From Rhodoferax sp. (GTDB lineage Bacteria; Pseudomonadota; Gammaproteobacteria; Burkholderiales; Burkholderiaceae_C): a DNA stretch of 64,000 nucleotides. The position numbers and the translations under genes were made by a program. Below are positions 15,751 through 25,787 of the stretch, piece by piece. The notes beneath the pieces are model-generated. The model worked only from the letters and a program-made list of their open reading frames with translations. It had not been told where the DNA came from and did not search any database. Every line of letters begins with the position of its first letter. The stretch's first letter is position 1. The DNA is taken from positions 1 to 64,000 of the forward strand of contig NZ_JADMJN010000015.1 of the NCBI RefSeq assembly GCF_018780565.1, in the 5' to 3' direction.

Positions 15751-16380
15751 CTATTTGCGCAGCGCGTTGAGGTGACGGACCAGCCGCTCGGAGGCCAATT
15801 CCAGCGTCAACAGGTATTCGTCAACCCGGGCCCGGAAATAGCGCCAGAAAATCAGGGACGGAATGGCCACGATCAGACCAAAGGCGGTGTTGTACAGCGC
15901 TACCGAAATACCGTGTGCCAGCTGCGCCGGATTGCCGCCGGTGGCACCACCAGCAGGTGTCTGGGCACCAAAAATCTCGATCATCCCGACGACGGTGCCA
16001 AACAAGCCCATCAGCGGTGCGGCCGACGCGATGGTGGCCAGTGCGCTGAGATAGCGTTCCAGGCGGTGCGCGACAACCCGTCCTGCGCCCTCCATGGAGG
16101 AACGAAGATCGTCTTCGCTACAGCGTGGGCTATTGTTGAGTGCCCTGAATCCACTGGCCAGCACCTCGCCCAGGGCGGAATTTTTCTCCAGTTGGCTCAC
16201 CACATCCGGCGCGGGCACCGAGGTGCGGCAGACGCTCAGGACTTCTTCGAGCAATTGGGGAGGCGCGATCTTGGATGTTTTAAGGCTGATGAAGCGCTCA
16301 ATGACGAGTGCCAGGGCCAGAATGGAGCAGGCAACCAGAGGCCAGATCGGCCAGCCTGCGGCTTGTATGATTGAAAACAA
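15751..16380 (-). CDS. exbB: ExbB/TolQ/MotA-family proton channel protein
   Basis: Inner-membrane protein of 209 aa with three membrane helices: about 10-28 (GWPIWPLVACSILALALVI), about 110-135 (ATIASAAPLMGLFGTVVGMI) and about 155-180. The second and third carry the small residues and the APLMGLFGTV motif typical of ExbB/TolQ. It forms the pentameric channel around ExbD. It is the first gene of the exbB-exbD-lpxK-ycaR-kdsB run, with a 354-base divergent spacer upstream shared with xseA. Confidence 0.93.
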   Translation of the reverse strand: MFSIIQAAGWPIWPLVACSILALALVIERFISLKTSKIAPPQLLEEVLSVCRTSVPAPDVVSQLEKNSALGEVLASGFRALNNSPRCSEDDLRSSMEGAGRVVAHRLERYLSALATIASAAPLMGLFGTVVGMIEIFGAQTPAGGATGGNPAQLAHGISVALYNTAFGLIVAIPSLIFWRYFRARVDEYLLTLELASERLVRHLNALRK

Positions 16381-16734
16381 ATGGAATCTCCGCGCAGATG
16401 AGAAATGCCTCGCGATTATGGCCTACGCACCTGCATTTTTTGTAGGCTTGCAAGCTTGCGCAGGCAATACTTTGCTGGATGACCCCGGTGCACCTCCGGC
16501 CCACAGAATATGTGGATAACTTTGTGAAGAACTATGCGGGTAACTGTCTCCAAGCCGCGCTGGGCTTGCGTTGTGACAGAACGATGACAAATTAGGCAGC
16601 AAATTATTCAATGAAATCAACAAGTTACACCATATCGCTGTGCGCTCGGGCGATTTCTCCATCTCATGGCATGCAAGGGTGTGTGCTGTGGAACACTTTC
16701 GCCTCCGATCTCGTCGCAAGCCCCGTGAACGCTG
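16381..16734. other. Divergent spacer exbB/xseA with one consensus DnaA box
   Basis: This 354-base stretch has no convincing gene. It holds a perfect DnaA box (TGTGGATAA, 16511-16519; TTATCCACA on the other strand) next to the inverted repeat CCACA-gaata-TGTGG at 16501-16515. A GC-poor part lies around 16570-16620. It must contain the promoters of exbB and xseA, but I cannot place them with confidence. Confidence 0.5.
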
Positions 16735-18081
16735 ATGTCTGAGTTCAATTCACCAGCATCGGCGCCGCGAATCTGGCAGGTTGGAGCGCTATGCCGCGCC
16801 ATTGCTGACGCACTGGAGGCTCGATTCAATCCGGTTGCGGTGCGCGGGGAGATTTCGGGCTTTTCGCGCGCATCCAGCGGACATTGCTATTTTTCGCTCA
16901 AGGACGAAAGCGGGCAAATTCGCTGCGCCATGTTTCGCCGGGCGGCCAGTCTGCTGGATTTTTCGCCGCGTGATGGTGAACTGGTTGAGGTGCGCGGTCG
17001 TTTGGGTGTCTACGAGCCGCGCGGTGATCTGCAATTGATTGTTGAGAGCATGAGCCGAGCCGGGCAAGGCGCCTTGTTTGAGCAGTTTCTCAGGCTCAAG
17101 GCCAAACTCGAAGGCGAGGGCCTGTTTGATGCGGTCCGCAAGCGGCCCTTGCCCGTGATGCCCCGCGGCATCGGTCTGGTGACATCGCTGGGTGCTGCCG
17201 CCCTGCATGACGTTGTGACTGCCTTGCAGCGTCGTGTCCCCCACATCCCGGTGGTGCTGGCGCCAGCCGCGGTCCAGGGTAACAGTGCCCCACAGGAGTT
17301 GAACAGGGCGCTATCAAATTTATACCAGCTCACGCAAGAAGGACGAGGGCATGAGTCCGATTTGGTTCGAAATTTGACGAAGATCGAAAGCGATGCAGAC
17401 CCTGTCATCGATGTCATCCTGCTGGTTCGCGGCGGGGGCTCGATGGAAGATCTGTGGGCGTTCAATGACGAGCAACTTGCGCGTACCCTGGCGCAAAGTC
17501 CAGTGCCCATCGTCAGCGGTGTCGGGCATGAAACTGATTTCACCATGGCGGACTTTGTGGCCGATTTGCGGGCGCCGACCCCAACCGCTGCGGCCGAGCT
17601 GGTTGCCCAGCCTCGCGATGTCTGGTTGGGTGCCATCGATGGTGTGGCGCGCCGGCTGCAGGATGCCGCATTGCGGCATCTGGACCAGCAAAGCCAGCGG
17701 CTTGATATGACCGTCTCCCGACTCGGGCGGCCGTCCGCACTGGTGGGTCGGCAGCGCCTGCGAATTGCCGCCAGCGCACAAAGCTTGCAGTTTGCGGCCC
17801 GGCTTTTTGTGAGCCAAAGGCAGCAGGCCCTGCCGCGGCTGCAACTTGCCCTGGCAGATGCGCGGCGGCGGGATCTCGATCGAAAACAGGACCGGCTGGC
17901 GCGGGCTGAATTGCGACTCGGCCTGCTCGATCCGACCCTGGTGTTGCAGCGCGGTTATGCCTGGTTAAGCAGTCAGGAAGGGGAGACCATCACAAGCGTG
18001 CGGCAAGTCCACGCCGGTCAATTGGTGAAGGCCACCCTTGCTGACGGCGAGGTTGATTTGCAGGTGTCACAGTCTCCCTGA
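16735..18081 (+). CDS. xseA: Exodeoxyribonuclease VII large subunit
   Basis: Catalytic subunit of 448 aa of the single-strand exonuclease ExoVII. The N-terminal OB-fold has GEISGFSRASSGHCYFSLKD (38-57). The catalytic core has LVTSLGAAALHDVVTAL, LLVRGGGSMEDLWAFND and GVGHETDFTMADFVAD, followed by a coiled-coil arm and the C-terminal RGYAWLSS. The length is normal. Residues near 190-225 between LNRAL and VILLVRGGG seem longer than usual and include a GCTAT-type repeat, so a small insertion is likely. The small subunit xseB is not in the window. Confidence 0.96.
   Translation: MSEFNSPASAPRIWQVGALCRAIADALEARFNPVAVRGEISGFSRASSGHCYFSLKDESGQIRCAMFRRAASLLDFSPRDGELVEVRGRLGVYEPRGDLQLIVESMSRAGQGALFEQFLRLKAKLEGEGLFDAVRKRPLPVMPRGIGLVTSLGAAALHDVVTALQRRVPHIPVVLAPAAVQGNSAPQELNRALSNLYQLTQEGRGHESDLVRNLTKIESDADPVIDVILLVRGGGSMEDLWAFNDEQLARTLAQSPVPIVSGVGHETDFTMADFVADLRAPTPTAAAELVAQPRDVWLGAIDGVARRLQDAALRHLDQQSQRLDMTVSRLGRPSALVGRQRLRIAASAQSLQFAARLFVSQRQQALPRLQLALADARRRDLDRKQDRLARAELRLGLLDPTLVLQRGYAWLSSQEGETITSVRQVHAGQLVKATLADGEVDLQVSQSP
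17310..17326 (+). repeat. GCTAT-N7 mini-repeat copy 5 (inside xseA)
   Basis: GCTAT, caaattt, ATACC. This is a diverged copy within the xseA frame, in a stretch that looks inserted relative to the family pattern. Confidence 0.35.
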
Positions 18082-18131
18082 GCAATGTTTCTACAATCGG
18101 CCCTTTCCAACAACAAACTCGCGAGGACATC

Positions 18132-18713
18132 ATGGAACATACACTGCCCCCCCTGCCTTATGCAATCGACGCCCTGGCGCCCAACTACTCCAAGGAAACT
18201 CTGGAGTACCACCATGGCAAGCACCACAATGCCTATGTCGTAAACCTCAACAACCTGCAAAAGGGCACTGAGTTTGAGTCCATGACCCTGGAAGAGATCA
18301 TCAAGAAATCCAGCGGCGGCATCTACAACAATTCGGCTCAGATATGGAATCACACCTTTTTCTGGAGCTGCATGAAGCCCAACGGTGGCGGTGAACCTTC
18401 CGGCGCGCTGGCAGCCGCAATCAACGCCAAGTGGGGCACTTACGCGGCATTCAAGGAGGCATTTGTCAAGTCCGCAGTGGGTAATTTCGGTTCCGGCTGG
18501 ACCTGGCTTGTCAAGAAACCCGATGGCTCTGTAGACATCGTGAACACGGGTGCTGCAGGCACCCCGCTGACCACTGCCGACAAGGCACTGCTGACGGTTG
18601 ACGTCTGGGAGCACGCCTATTACATCGACTACCGCAACATGCGCCCCAAGTTCGTCGAGACTTTCCTCGACAAACTGGTGAACTGGGGTTTTGCTGAAGC
18701 CAACTTCGCCTGA
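18132..18713 (+). CDS. sodB: Superoxide dismutase, Fe type
   Basis: Dismutates superoxide to hydrogen peroxide and oxygen in the cytoplasm. The protein is 193 aa, a normal length. Metal ligands are visible as His27 (EYHHGKH), His74 (IWNHTFFW), and Asp and His in TVDVWEHAYYIDY near 157-161. Gln70 in NNSAQIWNH is the second-sphere residue typical of Fe enzymes. The ATG is preceded by a good GAGGA ribosome site (18121-18126), and an intrinsic terminator follows at 18735-18758. Confidence 0.97.
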   Translation: MEHTLPPLPYAIDALAPNYSKETLEYHHGKHHNAYVVNLNNLQKGTEFESMTLEEIIKKSSGGIYNNSAQIWNHTFFWSCMKPNGGGEPSGALAAAINAKWGTYAAFKEAFVKSAVGNFGSGWTWLVKKPDGSVDIVNTGAAGTPLTTADKALLTVDVWEHAYYIDYRNMRPKFVETFLDKLVNWGFAEANFA

Positions 18714-18734
18714 AGTTCCGGGCTAGATGCGAAC

Positions 18735-18758
18735 AAGCCACCGAAAGGTGGCTTTTTT
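18735..18758 (+). terminator. sodB intrinsic terminator
   Basis: Stem GCCACC / GGTGGC with a GAAA tetraloop, followed by six T. Confidence 0.9.
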
Positions 18759-18801
18759 CATACAAGGGGGTGGAATGGTCGTAAGGGGTGAACCGACAAC
18801 A

Positions 18802-19263
18802 TCATTTCTTTTCAAAAGGCCTTCCGCCAAGCTTGAAGCCGGCCTTGATGCCTTTTTTGTCGAACCAGCCCTGGTTCATTTCCAGGACAAAGCGCACCGG
18901 TTGTTTGGAGCAGTGCGAATCCAGCGTCTGGGGCTTCATGTCCACCAGGTTGACGATGGTGCCATCGTCGGCGACAAAAGCGGCTGTCAGCGGGAGCAGG
19001 GTATTTTTCATCCAGAAGCACTGGACCTCGGCCTGTTCAAAGACGAACAGCATGCCCTCTGCCGTCGGCATCTCCTTGCGAAACATCAGGCCGGTAGAAC
19101 GTTGCTCTGGGGTTGCCGCAACGGTCGTGTCGATCAGATGCATGCCCGCTGAGAGCTTGATGCGGGGCAGATCGAGCTGCGGAGTATTCTGCGCCTGAAG
19201 GGTGTTACCCAGAACGGCCGCTAATCCCAAAAGCCCAATTGAAATAAATTTGACGAGTTTCAT
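18802..19263 (-). CDS. DUF192-family exported protein
   Basis: Protein of 153 aa with a signal peptide (VKFISIGLLGLAAVLGNTLQ, cleavage probably after QAQ). The rest matches the DUF192 pattern: STGLMFRKEMPTAEGMLFVF, then VQCFWMKNTLLPLTAAFV and GTIVNLVDMKPQT. DUF192 proteins are small periplasmic or extracellular domains of unknown function. It lies alone between two terminators and is probably expressed from its own promoter. Confidence 0.9.
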   Translation of the reverse strand: MKLVKFISIGLLGLAAVLGNTLQAQNTPQLDLPRIKLSAGMHLIDTTVAATPEQRSTGLMFRKEMPTAEGMLFVFEQAEVQCFWMKNTLLPLTAAFVADDGTIVNLVDMKPQTLDSHCSKQPVRFVLEMNQGWFDKKGIKAGFKLGGRPFEKK

Positions 19264-19299
19264 GACTCAATTCTGATGCAACTTGGAGGGGCCAGAAAC

Positions 19300-19327
19300 A
19301 AAAATGCCCGCAGAAGCGGGCATTTTT
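19300..19327 (-). terminator. Terminator of the Ala/Lys-rich protein gene
   Basis: Stem aaaaatgcccgc / gcgggcattttt with a four-base loop, 17 bases past the stop on the minus strand. The U-tract on that strand is five bases; it may work in both directions. Confidence 0.85.
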
Positions 19328-19343
19328 ATAAAGTTGTCAAGAA

Positions 19344-19736
19344 TTACTTCTTGGCTTCTTCTTTCTTGGCAGCAGGCTTTTCTTCTGCTTTTGCGGCAGC
19401 AGGCTTGGCTTCAGCTTTTGCTTTTTTGGCAGCAGCTTTTTCTTCAGCTTTTGCTTTGGCAGCAGCAGCTTTTTCTTCTTTAGCTTTTTTCTTGGCAGCA
19501 GCTTTTTCTTCTTTGGCTTGCTTGGCAGCAGCGGCTTTGTCAGCCTTAGCGTCTACCTTGGCTTCTTCTTTCTTGGCTTCGGCCTTGGCAGGAGCAGCAG
19601 CTGGAGCGGCAGCAGCAGGTGCAGCAGCGGCGGCAGGTGCAGCGGCTTTAGCAGGAGCAGCAGCTGGAGCGGCAGCTTGAGCGAAAGCGCCAGCAGCGAA
19701 AAGACCAGCAACCAAAGCGGCGAGAAGTTTGTTCAT
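19344..19736 (-). CDS. Exported Ala/Lys/Glu-rich low-complexity protein
   Basis: Protein of 130 aa with a signal peptide MNKLLAALVAGLFAAGAFAQ. The mature part is made almost only of Ala, Lys, Glu and Pro: first an Ala/Pro stretch (about 20-50), then long AKAEEKAAAKK-type blocks that would form a charged helix or coil. It resembles histone H1-like and TolA-like repeat regions in composition, but the signal peptide suggests periplasm or outside. The DNA is a string of imperfect short tandem repeats. A dedicated terminator and a spacer shared with icd suggest it is expressed on its own. Function unknown. Confidence 0.75.
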   Translation of the reverse strand: MNKLLAALVAGLFAAGAFAQAAAPAAAPAKAAAPAAAAAPAAAAPAAAPAKAEAKKEEAKVDAKADKAAAAKQAKEEKAAAKKKAKEEKAAAAKAKAEEKAAAKKAKAEAKPAAAKAEEKPAAKKEEAKK

Positions 19737-19956
19737 TTTTCAATTTCCTTGAGATAACGTTATTTCAAAAATTTCCCTCCAAACTTTGGAAGGCTTGTCC
19801 GTAACGGGGCTGGTTTGCCCCGGGTTGACAGAAAACAGTAATTTTTTCGGACTAGAATCCAAAAGCGCCACCAGATCCCCGTACAAGAAGGGATTTTCCG
19901 GTGGATTCAGCATCAAGAATCGCGCACATTGAACCAATCAACGGAGACACAAGTAC

Positions 19957-21210
<1,254 letters not shown>

Positions 21211-21262
21211 TCGCAGGCTGAAACTAACTGCTGCGCAGGCATGGGCCTGTTGCAGCATGCGG

Positions 21263-21297
21263 ACCGCTCAGGCTGAATAGCTTGGGCGGTTTTTTTC
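21263..21297 (+). terminator. icd intrinsic terminator
   Basis: Stem ACCGCTCA / TGGGCGGT (one G-U pair) with a 12-base loop, followed by seven T. Confidence 0.85.
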
Positions 21298-21379
21298 TTT
21301 GCGTTGCTTGAATGTGGGAAAACTGCCACCAATTCACTTTGGCGGTGCAGTGCTTCAGTACGCTCGATAGAATGAAATT

Positions 21380-21742
21380 ATGGCAACCAAATCTCCTGTA
21401 ATTCCCCCCGCACCGCCGATCCAGCAACCCGACCGGGAAGAAGGTGGCTCTGTTGTACTTGAACGACGGACTCAGAAGGCCAAGCCACCTCAGATGTACC
21501 AGGTGGTCATGCTCAATGATGACTACACGCCCATGGAATTTGTGGTGGTCGTGATCCAGGAGTTCTTCGGAAAGGACCTGGAGGCAGCGACCCAGATCAT
21601 GCTCAAGATCCATCTGGATGGCAAAGGTGTTTGCGGGGTGTATTCGAGGGATGTGGCTGCAACCAAGGTAGATCAGGTTCTGGAGGCTGCGGCAAAGGCC
21701 GGGCATCCCTTGAAGTGTGTGAGCGAGCCGGTGGAATTTTGA
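21380..21742 (+). CDS. clpS: ATP-dependent Clp protease adaptor ClpS
   Basis: Adaptor of 120 aa that delivers N-end-rule substrates to ClpAP. QVVMLNDDYTPMEFVVVV is the N-degron pocket segment, and QIMLKIHLDGKGVCGVYSRD includes the conserved His. An acidic/flexible N-terminal extension of about 38 residues precedes the fold. It lies 81 bases before clpA, the usual order. Confidence 0.97.
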   Translation: MATKSPVIPPAPPIQQPDREEGGSVVLERRTQKAKPPQMYQVVMLNDDYTPMEFVVVVIQEFFGKDLEAATQIMLKIHLDGKGVCGVYSRDVAATKVDQVLEAAAKAGHPLKCVSEPVEF

Positions 21743-21823
21743 GCGGCTGATGTCATTTCTTTGTAAATGGTATCGAAATCGGATTACAGTTAATCATCAA
21801 AGTAAGGCTAGAAAGGAAATCAC

Positions 21824-24151
21824 ATGATTGCCCAAGAATTGGAAGTCAGCCTTCATATGGCGTTTGTCGAGGCTCGCCAGCAACGTCATGAGTTCATTAC
21901 GGTCGAGCACTTGTTGCTGGCCCTGCTGGACAACCCCAGTGCGGCAGAAGTGTTGCGGGCCTGTTCAGCCAATATTGACGATTTACGCAAATCACTGGCC
22001 AATTTCATCAAGGACAATACGCCGCAGGTTGCGGGTTCGGATGATGTGGATACGCAGCCCACGCTGGGCTTCCAGCGTGTCATTCAACGCGCCATCATGC
22101 ATGTGCAGTCCACTGGCAGCGGCAAGAAAGAAGTTACCGGGGCCAATGTGCTCGTCGCCATTTTTGGCGAAAAGGATTCGCATGCCGTCTACTATCTTCA
22201 CCAGCAGGGTGTGACCCGTCTGGATGTGGTGAACTTCATTGCGCACGGCATCAAGAAAAGCGACCCACCAGAAACCGGCAAGTCCAGCGAGGCGCAAGCC
22301 GAAAGCGATGAATCCGGTGGCGAGAAGAACGAGAAGCAATCTCCGCTTGAGCAGTACACGCAAAATCTGAATCAGATGGCCAAGGATGGCAAGATCGATC
22401 CGCTGATTGGGCGTGAGTACGAGGTGGAGCGGGTCATCCAGATTTTGTGCCGCCGCCGCAAGAACAATCCTTTGCTGGTGGGCGAGGCGGGGGTCGGCAA
22501 GACAGCGATTGCTGAAGGGCTCGCCTGGCGCATTACTCAGAAGGACGTGCCGGAAATCCTGGCTGAAGCGGTCGTTTATTCGCTGGACATGGGTGCGTTG
22601 CTGGCCGGGACGAAATACCGGGGTGATTTTGAGCAGCGCCTCAAAGGCGTATTGAAGTCCATGAAGGACAAGCCCAATGCGATTTTGTTCATTGATGAAA
22701 TCCACACCCTGATTGGTGCCGGCGCTGCATCGGGCGGAACGCTGGATGCATCGAATCTGCTCAAGCCTGGATTGAGTTCCGGTGCGCTCAAGTGCATTGG
22801 TGCGACGACCTTCACCGAGTACCGTGGCATTTTCGAAAAGGATGCCGCCTTGTCTCGCCGCTTCCAGAAGGTGGATGTGGTCGAGCCGACCATCGAGCAG
22901 ACGGTGGACATTCTCAAGGGCCTCAAGTCCCGTTTTGAAGAGCATCACAACGTCAAGTACGCTGTAGCTGCGTTGCAGGCTGCGGCTGAACTGAGCGCCA
23001 AGTACATCAACGATCGTCATTTGCCAGACAAGGCCATTGACGTCATTGATGAGGCTGGTGCTGCGCAGCGAATCTTGCCCCCGTCGCGGCGCAAGAAGAT
23101 CATCAGCAAGGCCGAGGTTGAGGAAATTGTGGCCAAGATTGCCCGCATTCCGCCAGCCAATGTGTCCAATGATGATCGCGGCAAACTGAAAACCCTGGAG
23201 CGTGATTTGCGCAACGTGGTGTTTGGTCAAGACAAGGCGATTGATATGCTGGCGTCCGCCGTCAAGATGGCGCGCTCGGGTTTGGGCAAGGGTGACAAGC
23301 CAATTGGTTCATTCCTGTTCAGTGGCCCCACGGGTGTGGGCAAGACGGAAGCAGCCAAGCAGCTCGCCTACATCATGGGCATTGACCTGATTCGCTTTGA
23401 TATGAGCGAGTACATGGAGCAACACGCGGTCAGCCGCTTGATTGGTGCGCCTCCGGGCTATGTCGGCTTTGACCAGGGTGGTCTGTTGACGGAAGCCATC
23501 ACCAAGAAGCCGCATTGTGTTTTGCTGCTTGATGAGATCGAGAAGGCGCATCCTGCGATTTTCAATGTGCTGCTTCAGGTCATGGATCACGGCACCCTGA
23601 CGGACAACAACGGACGCAAGGCCGACTTCCGCAATGTGATCATCATCATGACCACCAATGCGGGAGCCGAGACCATGAACAAGGCCTCGATTGGATTCAC
23701 CAATCCGCGTGAGGCGGGTGATGAGCAGGCGGACATCAAACGTTTGTTCACGCCTGAGTTCCGCAATCGTCTGGATGCCACCGTGAGCTTCAAGGCGCTG
23801 GATGAAACCGTCATTCTTCGCGTGGTGGACAAATTCCTTCTGCAACTTGAAACCCAGTTGGCTGACAAGAAAGTGGAAGTTACCTTCACCGACAAGCTGC
23901 GCAAGCATCTGGCGAAGAAGGGCTTTGATCCGCTGATGGGCGCGCGTCCTATGCAGCGGCTGATTCAGGACACGATCCGTCGTGCACTGGCAGATGAGTT
24001 GCTGTTTGGTCGCCTGACCGAAGGTGGCCGCCTGACGGTGGACCTGGACGACAAGGATGAGAGCAAGACCGAGGTTTTGCTGGATATCCAGCCCTTGCCC
24101 AAGAAAGAGGGCAAGCCCAAGCCTGAGGCGCAGGAAGCGGCTGCAGGTTAA
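21824..24151 (+). CDS. clpA: ATP-dependent Clp protease ATP-binding subunit ClpA
   Basis: AAA+ unfoldase of 775 aa that works with ClpP. The N-domain is MIAQELEVSLHMAFVEARQQ. The first AAA+ module has Walker A GEAGVGKTAI near 222 and Walker B LFIDEIHTLIG. The second has GPTGVGKTEAAKQ near 501 and LLLDEIEKAHP. There is no ClpB-type middle domain, so this is ClpA. IGL-type ClpP loop residues lie near TMNKASIGFTN. The stop overlaps the convergent DUF1499 gene by four bases. Confidence 0.97.
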   Translation: MIAQELEVSLHMAFVEARQQRHEFITVEHLLLALLDNPSAAEVLRACSANIDDLRKSLANFIKDNTPQVAGSDDVDTQPTLGFQRVIQRAIMHVQSTGSGKKEVTGANVLVAIFGEKDSHAVYYLHQQGVTRLDVVNFIAHGIKKSDPPETGKSSEAQAESDESGGEKNEKQSPLEQYTQNLNQMAKDGKIDPLIGREYEVERVIQILCRRRKNNPLLVGEAGVGKTAIAEGLAWRITQKDVPEILAEAVVYSLDMGALLAGTKYRGDFEQRLKGVLKSMKDKPNAILFIDEIHTLIGAGAASGGTLDASNLLKPGLSSGALKCIGATTFTEYRGIFEKDAALSRRFQKVDVVEPTIEQTVDILKGLKSRFEEHHNVKYAVAALQAAAELSAKYINDRHLPDKAIDVIDEAGAAQRILPPSRRKKIISKAEVEEIVAKIARIPPANVSNDDRGKLKTLERDLRNVVFGQDKAIDMLASAVKMARSGLGKGDKPIGSFLFSGPTGVGKTEAAKQLAYIMGIDLIRFDMSEYMEQHAVSRLIGAPPGYVGFDQGGLLTEAITKKPHCVLLLDEIEKAHPAIFNVLLQVMDHGTLTDNNGRKADFRNVIIIMTTNAGAETMNKASIGFTNPREAGDEQADIKRLFTPEFRNRLDATVSFKALDETVILRVVDKFLLQLETQLADKKVEVTFTDKLRKHLAKKGFDPLMGARPMQRLIQDTIRRALADELLFGRLTEGGRLTVDLDDKDESKTEVLLDIQPLPKKEGKPKPEAQEAAAG

Positions 24152-24633
24152 CCGGAAAACCGGGTGCGTAGGGCTTCCATACGTGCCCGGTTGACGCCAA
24201 AGTCTTTGCGGCCCAATCGGCTGGCCGAGCGCACCTGAATCACCTTGTTGGGCTGGTCCAGCCAGAACTCCATATCGTCGGTGAACTTGAACAAGGCTGT
24301 GCTGCTTTGCGCATAGATATAGCCCGGTTCCCGGGTGACGATGACAGTTCGCTCTGATTTATCCAGTAAATTCGCCAGCTTTTCCATGGCAGCGCTGGCG
24401 TCGCCCGTGTAACGCAAGGGCGCAATGCCGGCATAGTCTTTTTGTGGATGATCGGGGTACAGGTCCGCCTGACTGCTGACACTGTTGGGTGTTCTGGAGG
24501 GTGGGCGTAGTTTGCCGTCGGTCACGCCGAGTTTTTGGGGCGCTGCGCCGCTGAGTGCACCCAATTGCCCGGCGATTACCAGAGCGATCGCCAGCGCCAT
24601 CAGAAAAACCAGTAAGTAGCCGATGATTTTCAT
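24148..24633 (-). CDS. DUF1499-family membrane-anchored or exported protein
   Basis: Protein of 161 aa with an N-terminal hydrophobic segment (GYLLVFLMALAIALVIAGQL, about 5-24). The rest fits DUF1499: RTPNSVSSQADLYPDHPQ, then IYAQSSTALFKFTDDMEFWL and SASRLGRKDFGVNRARMEAL. The function of this family is unknown. It begins 36 bases after the stop of the iron-binding protein gene on the same strand, so it may share its Fur-linked transcript. Confidence 0.9.
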   Translation of the reverse strand: MKIIGYLLVFLMALAIALVIAGQLGALSGAAPQKLGVTDGKLRPPSRTPNSVSSQADLYPDHPQKDYAGIAPLRYTGDASAAMEKLANLLDKSERTVIVTREPGYIYAQSSTALFKFTDDMEFWLDQPNKVIQVRSASRLGRKDFGVNRARMEALRTRFSG

Positions 24634-24669
24634 GTTGTGTCCTTGCCGGGAGAAGCTGGTCAGCTTTTG

Positions 24670-25725
24670 CTATTTGAAGCCGACGCGGTCGAGCATTTGC
24701 TGCACCTTGACCTGATTCATCCCGACGACACTGATCGGGATTGTTTCGCTTTTGAAGTTGCCTCCAGTCATGGCCTGTAGGGCTGGATTGCTGAGTTTGA
24801 CGCCTTTGGCGACCGGCCATTCGTTGTTGCCGTTGGCGAAGTGCTCCTGAGCGGAAGGGCTGGCGAGATACTCCAGGAATTTGATCGCATTGGCCGGATT
24901 CTTGGCATTCTTGGCCACGGCTCCGCCCGCGATGTTCACATGCGTGCCCCAGGATGCCTGGTTCGGGAAGACCACGCCCACCCGGTCCATCATGTTTCTG
25001 TCTTCCGGCTTGTCCGAGCGCATGATGCGGGCAAGGTAATAGGTGTTGGTCACGGCAATGCCGCATTCGCCGGCGGCAACCGCCTTGATCTGGTCGGTGT
25101 CACCGCCTTTGGGCGAGCGTGCCATGTTGTCAACCATGCCTTTGAGCCAGATCTCAGCCTGTTGCGCTCCCAAGTGTTCTGTGACCGCGCCGAACAGGGA
25201 CAGGTTGTAGGGATGTGACCCTGAGCGAATGCAGAGCTTGCCCTTGTTTTTGGGGTCACCGAGTTCCTCATAGGTATCGACGTCATCCTTGCGGACCTTC
25301 ACCTTGTCGTAAACGATGACGCGGGCGCGGGTCGAGAAGCCAAACCAGGGCGAGGCCCCGTCGGCATTGGGATTGCCACGAAACTGTGTGGGAATGGCAT
25401 CGTTCAGCACTTTGGATTTCACTGGCTGGAACAGTCCTTCAGATTCACCGCGCCACAACCGGGCGGCGTCCACCAGCAAGATCACATCGGCGGGGGAGGC
25501 GGCACCTTCGGCCTTGAGTCGCGCGAGAATGCCGGCATCATCGGCATCGACCCGGTTGATTTTGATGCCGGTGGCTTTGGAAAAATTGCTGTAAAGCGCT
25601 TCGTCGGTCGGATAGTGACGGGCCGAGTAAATGTTGAGAACTTGCTCCTGCGCCGATACGGCCGTGCATGCGAGCAAAATGGCGCCAGCGGCCCCGATGT
25701 GTTTTCTGAACAAGGTACTGAACAT
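24670..25725 (-). CDS. Periplasmic Fe(III)-binding protein (FutA/FbpA family)
   Basis: Extracellular solute-binding protein family 1, 351 aa, with a signal peptide ending near AVSAQEQ. The mature start VLNIYSARHYPTDEALYSNF is typical of FutA/FbpA iron carriers, whose Tyr residues bind Fe(III). The Tyr pair in AVTNTYYLARIM matches the conserved iron-binding tyrosines. The rest has GAASPADVILLVDAARLWR and ASWGTHVNIAGGAVAKNAKN. No permease or ATPase is adjacent, so these must be elsewhere. A Fur-like box lies upstream at 25766-25785. Confidence 0.9.
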   Translation of the reverse strand: MFSTLFRKHIGAAGAILLACTAVSAQEQVLNIYSARHYPTDEALYSNFSKATGIKINRVDADDAGILARLKAEGAASPADVILLVDAARLWRGESEGLFQPVKSKVLNDAIPTQFRGNPNADGASPWFGFSTRARVIVYDKVKVRKDDVDTYEELGDPKNKGKLCIRSGSHPYNLSLFGAVTEHLGAQQAEIWLKGMVDNMARSPKGGDTDQIKAVAAGECGIAVTNTYYLARIMRSDKPEDRNMMDRVGVVFPNQASWGTHVNIAGGAVAKNAKNPANAIKFLEYLASPSAQEHFANGNNEWPVAKGVKLSNPALQAMTGGNFKSETIPISVVGMNQVKVQQMLDRVGFK

Positions 25726-25765
25726 GGTTGTGCGCTATCCGAAAATTGATGCTTCATTTTAACAT

Positions 25766-25785
25766 AAACGCGAATCATTCTTAAT
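25766..25785. promoter_or_regulatory. Fur-box-like site between iron-binding protein and patatin genes
   Basis: On the minus strand it reads TTAAGAATGATTCGCGTT, close to the betaproteobacterial Fur-box form with core GAATGATTCGC. It is 41-60 bases upstream of the iron-binding protein start and abuts the ATG at 25788 of the divergent lipoprotein gene. Repression under iron-rich conditions is inferred. Confidence 0.6.
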
Positions 25786-25787
25786 AA

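Noticed and set aside
16381..16734. Possible replication origin around the DnaA box
   Set aside because: There is only one consensus box, no clear AT-rich unwinding region with further boxes, and no dnaA, dnaN, gyrB or rpmH nearby.
19276..19680. Plus-strand Ala/Ser/Phe-rich frame opposite the Ala/Lys-rich gene
   Set aside because: It is the complement of the repeat DNA. Only the minus-strand frame has a signal peptide, a start with its own spacer and a matching terminator.
19825..19858. TTGACA and TAGAAT as an icd promoter
   Set aside because: The spacing is 22 bases, too long for a normal sigma-70 promoter. I did not list it as a feature.
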